The notes under the pieces: generated by a model
Told to the model about the DNA's origin: nothing
What the model saw: only the letters and a program-made list of their open reading frames with translations
The model's database searches: none
Assembly: GCA_002496395.1 (NCBI GenBank)
Contig: DAJQ01000004.1
Location: forward strand, 31,663 to 38,812
Origin: Methanocorpusculaceae archaeon UBA456
GTDB taxonomy: Archaea; Halobacteriota; Methanomicrobia; Methanomicrobiales; Methanocorpusculaceae
Reading direction: 5' to 3'
DNA length: 7,150 nucleotides
Part shown: positions 1-5,629 of the stretch, piece by piece
Position numbering within the stretch: position 1 is the first letter of the stretch
How the letters are laid out: every line of letters begins with the position of its first letter
Position numbers and translations under genes: made by a program

Positions 1-25
1 GGATCAGAATTTTGGAGAAGAGTCA

Positions 26-34
26 TTTTTATAT
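26..34 (+). promoter_or_regulatory. TATA-like box of the vapBC operon
   Basis: The sequence TTTTTATAT resembles an archaeal TATA box. Its centre lies about 29 nt before the vapB ATG at 59, and no Shine-Dalgarno sequence precedes that ATG, so transcription probably starts at or just before the start codon and gives a leaderless or nearly leaderless mRNA. The call rests on position and base composition only; no upstream BRE can be judged this close to the window edge. Confidence 0.5.
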
Positions 35-55
35 GCACATACATACACATACACA
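30..55. repeat. Alternating purine-pyrimidine tract between TATA box and vapB
   Basis: From 30 to 55 every base alternates pyrimidine and purine without a break (TATATGCACATACATACACA and on). Most of it is built from CATA and CACA units. It fills the space between the TATA box and the likely transcription start of vapBC, where an autoregulating VapB-VapC complex would be expected to bind. A regulatory role is inference; the alternation itself is read directly. Confidence 0.6.
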
Positions 56-58
56 GAC

Positions 59-298
59 ATGGGTACCAAAACAATAAGCATCAGTGATGACGCCTATGAG
101 CGTCTGTCCCGTCTGAAAGGTGGGACAGGAATGAGTTTCTCAGAAGTAATCCTCAAGTTTACTCCCCCCAGGAAAAAGCTCTCAGAAATACTCAAAGAGC
201 TAGGTCCAAATCAGGAACTTGCAGATTCGATTGAAAAGGCCTCCCGTGAGATGAGAAAAGCCAGGATGCGAGAGGTCGATTTTGATGCCGGTACTTGA
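59..298 (+). CDS. vapB: VapB-type antitoxin (DUF217/UPF0330 family)
   Basis: A 79-residue protein that should neutralise the VapC ribonuclease encoded next to it and, as is usual for such pairs, repress its own operon. The N-terminus (MGTKTISISDDAYERLSRLK, residues 1-20) followed by SFSEVI (26-31) is the typical DUF217 antitoxin pattern: a short strand and helices forming a DNA-binding, dimerising head. Residues 50-75 are charged and probably helical (ELADSIEKASREMRKARMRE), the kind of tail that binds across the toxin. The length is normal for the family. The ATG at 59 has no Shine-Dalgarno sequence but lies about 29 nt after a TATA-like box, which suggests leaderless translation. The gene overlaps vapC by 14 bp. 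Family assignment is from recalled sequence pattern and is strongly supported by the partner gene. Confidence 0.88.
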   Translation: MGTKTISISDDAYERLSRLKGGTGMSFSEVILKFTPPRKKLSEILKELGPNQELADSIEKASREMRKARMREVDFDAGT

Positions 299-677
299 CA
301 CCTCATTGATCATTGATCTGATCCGACACAAACCTGATGCACTCAGGGTATTGGAAGCAATTGAGAAGGAAGGCCTAAATTCTGCAACCACGTCGATCAC
401 AATTCTTGAGCTTTATAGAGGTGCATATCTTTCAGCATCTCCTGAAAAGAATCTGAGAGAGATCGAAGCAATCACAGAGCATCTGGTTAAAGAGAACATT
501 AATGATGAGACATATAGTATCTTTGGAGCGCTCTCTGCGAGATTGAGGGAAGAAGGCAAACCTGTTGGAGATTTCGATGAGCTGATCGCCGCAATAGCAC
601 TTGGATCTGATGGTGAGATTGTGACGCGGGACCATCATTTTGAAGGTATTCCCGGTTTGAAGGTCAGGAGATACTAA
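285..677 (+). CDS. vapC: VapC toxin, PIN-domain endoribonuclease
   Basis: A 130-residue PIN-domain protein, the toxin half of the pair with the preceding antitoxin. Family members are Mg2+-dependent RNases that cut tRNA, rRNA or mRNA in the cytoplasm when the antitoxin is lost; the target of this one cannot be read. The acidic active-site set appears complete: D5 (LDTS), E42 (ILELYRG), D98 (GDFDELIAA, with D96 nearby) and D116 (TRDHHF), so the toxin should be active. I chose the ATG at 285 rather than the in-frame TTG at 282 because a GAGGT Shine-Dalgarno sequence at 272-276 lies 8 nt before it, inside vapB. The 14-bp overlap with vapB implies translational coupling. There is no frameshift or truncation, and a nested stem-loop begins right after the TAA stop. 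Confidence 0.92.
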   Translation: MPVLDTSLIIDLIRHKPDALRVLEAIEKEGLNSATTSITILELYRGAYLSASPEKNLREIEAITEHLVKENINDETYSIFGALSARLREEGKPVGDFDELIAAIALGSDGEIVTRDHHFEGIPGLKVRRY

Positions 678-728
678 TGGATTGTATATACCAGATAGCC
701 AGATGATGGCTTGTATCAACACAATCCA
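678..728 (+). other. Nested stem-loop immediately after vapC
   Basis: TGGATTGT (678-685) and ACAATCCA (721-728) are perfect 8-bp inverted repeats. Inside them ATAC (688-691) pairs with GTAT (713-716), and AGCCA (697-701) pairs with TGGCT (707-711) around a 5-nt GATGA loop. The arms nest in order, giving one interrupted 51-nt hairpin that begins at the base after the vapC stop codon. No U-run follows, so it is not an ordinary intrinsic terminator. It could stabilise or process the 3' end of vapBC mRNA, or be a scar of insertion. Confidence 0.5.
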
Positions 729-782
729 CACGCATCAGTGAAGTGTCGGATTTTGAGACCGGCATTTGAGAACAGAGTAGCA

Positions 783-829
783 TTGTATGTATGAATAAAG
801 AACATTTATGGTTCCGAATAAGAAAAGGA
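783..829 (+). promoter_or_regulatory. Possible promoter and ribosome binding site of the 834 gene
   Basis: The stretch after the stem-loop is AT-rich. TTGTATGTATG (783-793) and CATTTATG (803-810) are both weak TATA-like candidates. The first would give a short leader containing AAAAGGA (823-829), a modest Shine-Dalgarno sequence; the second would give a nearly leaderless message. A direct repeat TTTGAGA at 752-758 and 765-771 lies just upstream. The evidence does not decide between the two boxes. Confidence 0.3.
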
Positions 830-833
830 TCTC

Positions 834-1286
834 ATGCTTATGTCCACTGAAGATTACGAAGACGAATATGATGCTATCAGATCATATAACAAAAACCTGC
901 TTGCCGAATTCAAGGAGTATCTCACAAAAAAGGAGCTCACTCCGAGAACCATTGAGAAACATCTCCAGAATGTCGATTTTTACATAAATGTGTATCTGCT
1001 GTACTCTGAAGCCCTTAATGCCCGGGATGGTGTCCACGGGATAAGCATGTATCTGGGATTCTGGTTTATCAAAAAAGGTCCCTGGACAGGAATTTCTGCA
1101 ATAAATGAGAATGCTTCAAGCCTGAAGAAGTTTTATACGTTTATGCTGGAGAAAGGTGAGATTACCGGAGAGGAGTTCTCTGAGCTGAAAGAAACTATAA
1201 AAGAGGAGAAGCAGGAATGGATTGCAACTATGGAGAGATACCTTGATGAAGATATTGAGGATATGGATGAAGTATGGGGTTTTTAG
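834..1286 (+). CDS. Stand-alone tyrosine-recombinase core-binding (SAM-like) domain protein
   Basis: A 150-residue soluble protein that resembles the N-terminal DNA-binding domain of phage-type integrases. Residues 22-51 (LLAEFKEYLTKKELTPRTIE and on) match the usual first helices, in which a 'sprouting' helix follows 'gLTprTI..hl.nv..fi'. Residues 90-111 (NENASSLKKFYTFMLEKGEI) match the last helix pair. The catalytic domain is absent: there is no R...HxxR...Y set, and the protein ends with an acidic tail (DEDIEDMDEVWGF) instead. It is therefore unlikely to recombine DNA alone; it may bind DNA or have been recruited for another role. I recall similar stand-alone proteins of this length in archaea and Firmicutes, so it is probably not a truncated integrase. 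The start could be ATG 834 (4 nt after AAAAGGA) or ATG 840 (10 nt after). The DUF6155 gene follows after 64 nt. Confidence 0.65.
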   Translation: MLMSTEDYEDEYDAIRSYNKNLLAEFKEYLTKKELTPRTIEKHLQNVDFYINVYLLYSEALNARDGVHGISMYLGFWFIKKGPWTGISAINENASSLKKFYTFMLEKGEITGEEFSELKETIKEEKQEWIATMERYLDEDIEDMDEVWGF

Positions 1287-1350
1287 CACCAGAGTTTCAT
1301 CAAGGACGTGTCTGAAAGCAGGAAGAATTCATTAATTTTGACCGGGTACT

Positions 1351-1917
1351 ATGACAGAACAGAAGAAAGAGGCATGGAGTGATATAAAGAATGTTCTTTC
1401 AGAGATGGAGAAGAAGGAACTGATAAAACTGATAGGCGATCTTTACAGGCTGAATAAGAATAATAAAACGTTTCTCCACTCCCGTTACCCTACAGGAGAG
1501 ATGTCTCTTGAGCCCTACTTACATCAAATCAGAGATGCGCTCTATCCGCCCATAACAGGGAGGAGGAGAGTGAATTTCTCAGCCGGAAAAAGGGTTATAT
1601 CCAGTTATTTTAAGGCAACAAACGATATAGTCGGGAAATTAGAACTCATGGCATACTACGTTGAAATGGGCACAAAGTACACGGTCGAGTATGGTGATAT
1701 GTGGGAAAATTTCTATCTCAGCCTGGAAAGAATGTTTGAGAAGATTACAGAAGAGCTTGACTCACAGCCCGATGATATAGTCGACCATTTTCTACCCAGG
1801 CTGGAAAACATTGTTGATATGGCATCCGGTATGGGTTGGGGTTATTATGACACCCTGATTGAATTACTGTGTGAATTTTGTGATAGGAATGGGAGAGAGT
1901 TGTCATTATTCGATTAG
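1351..1917 (+). CDS. DUF6155 family protein
   Basis: A 188-residue soluble, mostly helical protein of unknown function. The family pattern is clear: a KKELIKLIGDLYRLNKNNKTFLHSR start (21-45), then L..YL..IRDALYP (53-66), F...KRVISSYFKAT (76-90), LELMAYYVEMGTKYTVEYGD (97-116, the strongest block) and FY.SLERMFEKI (121-132). The C-terminal third, with MASGMGWGYYDTLIELLCEF (157-176), completes a full-length member. No enzyme motif, signal peptide or membrane segment is visible. The ATG at 1351 is preceded only by a weak GGGT 4 nt upstream. It lies 64 nt after the recombinase-like DNA-binding protein on the same strand and may share its transcript. Base composition is clearly AT-richer than that of the genes to the right. 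I do not know a function for the family and do not propose one. Confidence 0.75.
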   Translation: MTEQKKEAWSDIKNVLSEMEKKELIKLIGDLYRLNKNNKTFLHSRYPTGEMSLEPYLHQIRDALYPPITGRRRVNFSAGKRVISSYFKATNDIVGKLELMAYYVEMGTKYTVEYGDMWENFYLSLERMFEKITEELDSQPDDIVDHFLPRLENIVDMASGMGWGYYDTLIELLCEFCDRNGRELSLFD

Positions 1918-1933
1918 GAACAGCCCGGTTACG

Positions 1934-1946
1934 AATTCATTGAATT
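1934..1946. repeat. Short palindrome in the convergent gap
   Basis: AATTCATTGAATT is a perfect inverted repeat (AATTCA-T-TGAATT) in the 42-bp gap between the converging DUF6155 and methionine synthase genes. A close copy, AATTCATTAATT, lies at 1326-1337 just before the DUF6155 start. The stem is short and AT-only apart from one pair, and no T-run follows on either strand, so it is a poor terminator. Confidence 0.4.
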
Positions 1947-1959
1947 AACATCCCGCACT

Positions 1960-2871
1960 CTACTCATACTCTCCCCGCACCAGCTGTACCGCCTCGCACA
2001 TCCGGGAGAGCTTGGCAAACGCCCCTTCCGGCGTATGCATCCGGAGGCCGCAGTCCGGGTCGATCAGGATGCTGTCATGCGAAAAAATATCGATGCATCT
2101 CTCGATCCGCTTTTGTATCAGGTCAACAGATTCGACCTCATGATCAGATGAGGCGACGCACCCGCACCCGGCCATCTTTCCTTTCAGATCCGTATCTGTG
2201 AAGATCTCGAGGTTCCCGGGCTGGGTTGCTGCCTCGATATCCAGGATCGCAATCGGCAGCCTGAGGAGGTGATCGATGATCCCCTCAAGCGGTCCGCAGA
2301 CATGCAGGCAGACCGGAAGATCTACTTTTTGTGCGATGATCCCAATCGCCTCTGCCCCGGTTGCGATATCAGCAGCTCCTGTCGAGAGGATCGGCTCATC
2401 GATCTGGATGATGCAGACCCCTTCCCGTGCAAGCGCCTGTCCTTCTGCGGCAAGGGCATGCGCAATATCGATCACAAGCTCCTCACGGTTCCGGTATGCG
2501 GGTGTCTGGATCCGGAGTGCATGGGCAATTGATGAGGGGCCGGTGAGGATGCCCTTCACCCTCTTCGCTTTCGTAAGCGCATACCGGGTATCAGCAACGG
2601 TGATGCCGGTGGCAGCCGCCTCCACGGATGAGATGACGGAGTCATCCCGTATGCCGGGCAATTTTCCCGTGAATGTCTGGATCATCCCCTCCCGGACCTG
2701 CCCATCGGAGATGATATCGATCCCGGCCCGGATCTGCTCGCTAACCGCAAACCGGACCGCATGCTTATAGGGATCGAGGACTGCTGAGAGTCCTCTTCCC
2801 TTCACTGCCGGGAAGCTCCCGACGACGGTCGTCGGGAGGATCATGCCGGGATCGAAGACTGGTGAAGACAT
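1960..2871 (-). CDS. Folate-independent methionine synthase (core MetE type)
   Basis: A 303-residue cytoplasmic zinc enzyme expected to methylate homocysteine to methionine. It corresponds only to the C-terminal catalytic barrel of the 750-residue bacterial MetE, as in the Methanothermobacter enzyme, which accepts methyl groups from methylcobalamin rather than from methyl-tetrahydrofolate. Visible landmarks are VVGSFP (16-21), ISDGQVREGM (54-63), QIDEP (156-160) and the complete Zn/homocysteine thiolate set: H190 and C192 in LHVCG, E213 in ILDIEA, and C274 in DPDCGL. In methanogens the donor is thought to be a corrinoid protein linked to the methyl-H4MPT:CoM methyltransferase complex; this is family knowledge, not visible here. 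The ATG is 3 nt after the aspS stop, so the two are surely co-transcribed and probably translationally coupled; I see no strong Shine-Dalgarno. The subfamily (MesA or another of the folate-independent groups) is not fixed by my reading. Confidence 0.87.
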   Translation of the reverse strand: MSSPVFDPGMILPTTVVGSFPAVKGRGLSAVLDPYKHAVRFAVSEQIRAGIDIISDGQVREGMIQTFTGKLPGIRDDSVISSVEAAATGITVADTRYALTKAKRVKGILTGPSSIAHALRIQTPAYRNREELVIDIAHALAAEGQALAREGVCIIQIDEPILSTGAADIATGAEAIGIIAQKVDLPVCLHVCGPLEGIIDHLLRLPIAILDIEAATQPGNLEIFTDTDLKGKMAGCGCVASSDHEVESVDLIQKRIERCIDIFSHDSILIDPDCGLRMHTPEGAFAKLSRMCEAVQLVRGEYE

Positions 2872-2874
2872 GGC

Positions 2875-4167
2875 TTATGGGGTGACACGGTGGCGATCCC
2901 GTGGGAAGAGGACCGCTTCACGGATATTCTGGAGATTGCACATCGTCATGACGAGCCGTTCGGCACCAAGCCCCCAGCCTGCATGCGGCGGCATCCCGTA
3001 CTGGAAGGGCTTTAGGTAGAACTCAAATCCTTCGGGGGAGAGTCCTTTGGATTTGATCTGCTCCACCAGCTGGTCATAGACATGGCACCGCTGTGCACCG
3101 GATGAGAGCTCCATCTTCGGGTGCATCAGGTCAAATGCATTACAGATCGAAGGATCAGCAGCAGAGGGCATCGCATAGTAGGGCCGGATTGAGGTTGGCC
3201 ATTCGGTGATGAAGTAATGGGTGCCCATCTCCTCGCCGATCGCCCGCTCGGATGCGGTTCCGAGATCGTCGCCGTATGCGATTGGCTCCTCCATCTTTTT
3301 GCCTGCAATCCCGATTGCCTCTGCATAGGGGAGGCGGGGGAGTGACTTCTCCGGCACCTGGAGATCAGGGATTCCGAGGAGTTCGAGCTCTGCTGTGCAG
3401 TTCTCTGCAACAGAGGAGTAGATCTCGTGTATGAGCTGCTCAAGGAGCACCATCACATCGTTGTGATCGGCAAACGAGACCTCGACATCGATCGAGGTTG
3501 CCTCATTTAAGTGCCGGACGGTGTTATGCTCCTCTGCCCGGAAGATCGGGCCGATCTCAAAGACCTTCTCGCAACCCGCTGCCATCATCATCTGCTTGTA
3601 GAGCTGCGGGCTCTGGCTCAGGAATGCTTCCTTCTCAAAATATGCGATTGGGAAGAGTTCGGTGCCGCCTTCGGTTGCGGCTGCAACCACCTTCGGGGTG
3701 GTGATCTGGGTAAAACCTTCCCTGAAGAGGAATCTGTTGGTCGCCTCCATCACGCGGGAGCGGATCGAGAAGATTGCAGCAATCCTCGGCCGCCTGACAT
3801 CGAGGAACCGGGCATCGAGCCGGGTATCGATCTCGGCCGGCACCTTCTCGGCGACATCAAGGGGGAGCGGGGACGCCGCTTTTGCGATGATCTCAAACCG
3901 CTCAGGGACAAGCTCCCTTCCACCGGGCGCCTTATCGGTTGCCTTGACGATCCCGGAAACACGGACGACGGACTCACGGGAGACCTCTTTGATTGCAATT
4001 AAGACATCCTCAGGAACTTTCTTCTTTGGAACGGTCACCTGCATGATACCGGTCCGATCCCGGATCAGGAAGAAGGCAAGACCGCCAAGATCCCGCTCTT
4101 CATGCACCCATCCGGCGATTGTTGCATGCTCCAGTTCAGGGGTGACTTCTCGTATTGGTATGCGCAT
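2875..4167 (-). CDS. aspS: Aspartyl-tRNA synthetase, archaeal type, probably non-discriminating (Asp/Asn)
   Basis: A full-length 430-residue class IIb synthetase that ligates aspartate to tRNA-Asp in the cytoplasm. The N-terminal OB-fold anticodon-binding domain (about 1-100) contains GWVHEERDLGG (19-29) and KAPGG (79-83). The catalytic domain shows motif 1 ending in EGFTQITTPK (150-159), the aspartate-binding QSPQLYKQ (185-192), motif 2 FEIGPIFRAEEHNT (203-216, R210 and E212) and motif 3 GWGLGAERL (397-405, R404). It lacks the GAD insertion of bacterial AspRS. H22 and P81 occupy the positions where discriminating archaeal enzymes carry Trp and Lys. This predicts relaxed anticodon reading and Asp-tRNA-Asn formation, which a GatCAB amidotransferase elsewhere in the genome would convert. 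The ATG at 4167 lies about 25 nt after a TATA-like box, so the mRNA is probably leaderless or nearly so. The methionine synthase gene follows after 3 nt. Confidence 0.96.
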   Translation of the reverse strand: MRIPIREVTPELEHATIAGWVHEERDLGGLAFFLIRDRTGIMQVTVPKKKVPEDVLIAIKEVSRESVVRVSGIVKATDKAPGGRELVPERFEIIAKAASPLPLDVAEKVPAEIDTRLDARFLDVRRPRIAAIFSIRSRVMEATNRFLFREGFTQITTPKVVAAATEGGTELFPIAYFEKEAFLSQSPQLYKQMMMAAGCEKVFEIGPIFRAEEHNTVRHLNEATSIDVEVSFADHNDVMVLLEQLIHEIYSSVAENCTAELELLGIPDLQVPEKSLPRLPYAEAIGIAGKKMEEPIAYGDDLGTASERAIGEEMGTHYFITEWPTSIRPYYAMPSAADPSICNAFDLMHPKMELSSGAQRCHVYDQLVEQIKSKGLSPEGFEFYLKPFQYGMPPHAGWGLGAERLVMTMCNLQNIREAVLFPRDRHRVTP

Positions 4168-4172
4168 AAAAT

Positions 4173-4196
4173 CCAGTACTGGTACTTCGTATAAGG
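4173..4196 (-). promoter_or_regulatory. aspS promoter with adjacent palindrome
   Basis: On the - strand CCTTATAC (4196-4189) is a TATA-like box whose centre is about 25 nt before the aspS ATG, the standard archaeal spacing for a start of transcription at or next to the start codon. Between the box and the ATG lies the perfect 10-bp palindrome CCAGTACTGG (4173-4182), close to the expected transcription start, where a repressor dimer could block initiation. The box is supported by position; the operator idea is inference. Confidence 0.45.
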
Positions 4197-4241
4197 TGAA
4201 GAGGTTTGTCCTATCACCGCCCCGGCTCAGCAGATAGATGG

Positions 4242-4265
4242 TAAAGTATATCTCCCTCTCCCTCC
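4242..4265 (+). promoter_or_regulatory. Likely promoter of the PAS-DUF835 operon
   Basis: AAGTATATC (4244-4252) is a TATA-like box about 33 nt before the ATG at 4281. It is followed at once by a pure pyrimidine run made of two TCTCCC units plus TCC (4251-4265). Transcription would start near 4273, leaving a leader of only several bases and no Shine-Dalgarno. It lies 113 bp from the divergent aspS start codon, so the two operons share this intergenic region. Confidence 0.45.
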
Positions 4266-4280
4266 ATCATCGACTGATAC

Positions 4281-5627
4281 ATGATGACTGCCGATCTCAG
4301 CCTCTTTCACCAGACGATCATCGAACGGATGAATGCCCTGGTGACGTTCCTCGCCCCGGATGGAACCATCCTCTTCTGGAATGTTGCTGCCGAACAGATC
4401 ACCGGCTATCCTTCAGATGAGGTGCTCGGAAAGAACGGGATCTGGAAGAGGTTATACCCGGATCCTGTGTACCGGAAAGAGATCACGAAGATGATTAAGG
4501 ATGTGATTGAGGAACAGGCATATCTGCGGAATTTTGAGACACGGATCATCACAGAAGATGGCAGTGAGAAGCATATCTCATGGAACACAAGTGAAGTGCG
4601 ATCCCAGGAGAAAGAGATCACCGGGTACGTGGCCGTCGGGGTGGATATCACCGAAAAGGTTCAGAACAAGCGGCAACTCCGTGAACGTGAGGAGCTCTTC
4701 CACGGGATCACCTATGCCGCCTACAACGGGATCATCCTCCTTGACGAACACGCAATCATTACGTACTGGAATCCCGCGGCAGAGCGGATATTCCTGTATC
4801 AGAAGCAGGAGGCAAAAGGTGCCAGTATCATCGATCTCCTTGCGCCGGATACTGACCGCACCCTGTGGCAGTCGGTGCTTGCAAAGACCGGTTCCCATGA
4901 GCTCACCGCCCTCAGGAAAGGGGGTGAGTCTGTGCCCGTTGAGCTCACCCTCTCAACGGTCACGATCAAAAACCGTCCCCATACCATCATCGTGATCCGT
5001 GATATGACCGAACAGAAGGTGTCCGAAGCACAGATGCGGCTCCTCTCGACGATCGTGCAGACATCACATGAGGCGATCATCAGCGTCTCCAAATCCGGCA
5101 CCATCCTCTCATGGAACAAAGCAGCAGAAGAGATGACAGGCATTCCTGAGGAGAGCGCCCTTGATGCGCCGGTTTCGGATCTGATCCGGCTGACGGAGGG
5201 TGAAGATCGGATTGCTGAGGCGATCTCACAATCGGATCATGCGGTGATCTCTGCTATCCTGCCGGATCGGCGGGGAATGGAGCATGATGTGATCATCTCG
5301 GTAAACCCACTCTCCGGTGGTGAAGGTTTCTCGCTTCTTGTCCGGGATATCACAAAAGAGAAGAAGGCGCAGCGGATGATGATTGCGTATATCAGGGAAG
5401 CGACAGCTCGTCTGAAGATGCCGGTAGAGGTTGTGCGTGAGAATATCGAAGATATCCTCGACATGTTCGATGACGATTCCCTCGATTGTGCTGCCGCCGC
5501 CCTCCGGCTGAGGGTGCAGATGACCCACCTGGCACAGATCGCAGAGACGATCCGGGAACTCAATGCCGCTCTCACCGGTGAGGATGAGGATATCCCGGAA
5601 GCATACCGGACGTTCCTCCTGGAGTAG
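4281..5627 (+). CDS. Triple-PAS sensor protein without a kinase domain
   Basis: A 448-residue cytoplasmic sensor; no membrane segment or signal peptide is visible. It has three PAS domains in tandem. PAS1 is about 9-126, with ILFWNVAAEQITGYPSDEVLGK and closing GYVAVGVDITEK. PAS2 is about 138-246, with ITYWNPAAERI and TIIVIRDMTEQK. PAS3 is about 254-362, with ILSWNKAAEEMTGIPEE and LLVRDITKEK. The remaining 85 residues form two probable helices (366-398 and 400-432) and a short acidic tail. They resemble a histidine-kinase dimerisation module, but the H-box position reads RLKMPVEVVREN (378-388) with no histidine, and there is no ATPase domain. The bound ligand or cofactor cannot be read. Adjacent ATGs at 4281 and 4284 could both serve as start. 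The stop is 2 nt before the DUF835 gene, which implies a shared transcript and suggests that the two products act together. GC-rich codon use matches the housekeeping genes. Confidence 0.85.
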   Translation: MMTADLSLFHQTIIERMNALVTFLAPDGTILFWNVAAEQITGYPSDEVLGKNGIWKRLYPDPVYRKEITKMIKDVIEEQAYLRNFETRIITEDGSEKHISWNTSEVRSQEKEITGYVAVGVDITEKVQNKRQLREREELFHGITYAAYNGIILLDEHAIITYWNPAAERIFLYQKQEAKGASIIDLLAPDTDRTLWQSVLAKTGSHELTALRKGGESVPVELTLSTVTIKNRPHTIIVIRDMTEQKVSEAQMRLLSTIVQTSHEAIISVSKSGTILSWNKAAEEMTGIPEESALDAPVSDLIRLTEGEDRIAEAISQSDHAVISAILPDRRGMEHDVIISVNPLSGGEGFSLLVRDITKEKKAQRMMIAYIREATARLKMPVEVVRENIEDILDMFDDDSLDCAAAALRLRVQMTHLAQIAETIRELNAALTGEDEDIPEAYRTFLLE

Positions 5628-5629
5628 CC

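Noticed and set aside
282..284. TTG start for vapC
   Set aside because: The following ATG at 285 has a GAGGT sequence at a good distance (8 nt), and the PIN domain normally begins right before the LDTS motif.
1279..1284. T-run at the end of the 834 gene as a terminator
   Set aside because: GGGGTTTTTAG is still inside the coding sequence (last codons GGT TTT TAG) and has no preceding hairpin; five T residues alone are weak evidence.
834..1286. Truncated integrase pseudogene
   Set aside because: The frame has a plausible start and ribosome binding site and ends in a specific acidic tail, and no catalytic fragments follow downstream. I treat it as an intact stand-alone protein.
2276..2770. 164-residue open frame on the + strand opposite the methionine synthase gene
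   Set aside because: It is fully antisense to a gene with intact zinc-site motifs and shows no recognisable domain.
3662..4237. 191-residue open frame on the + strand opposite aspS
   Set aside because: It lies antisense to a clear, full-length aspS and has a Ser/Arg-rich composition typical of a shadow frame in GC-rich coding DNA.
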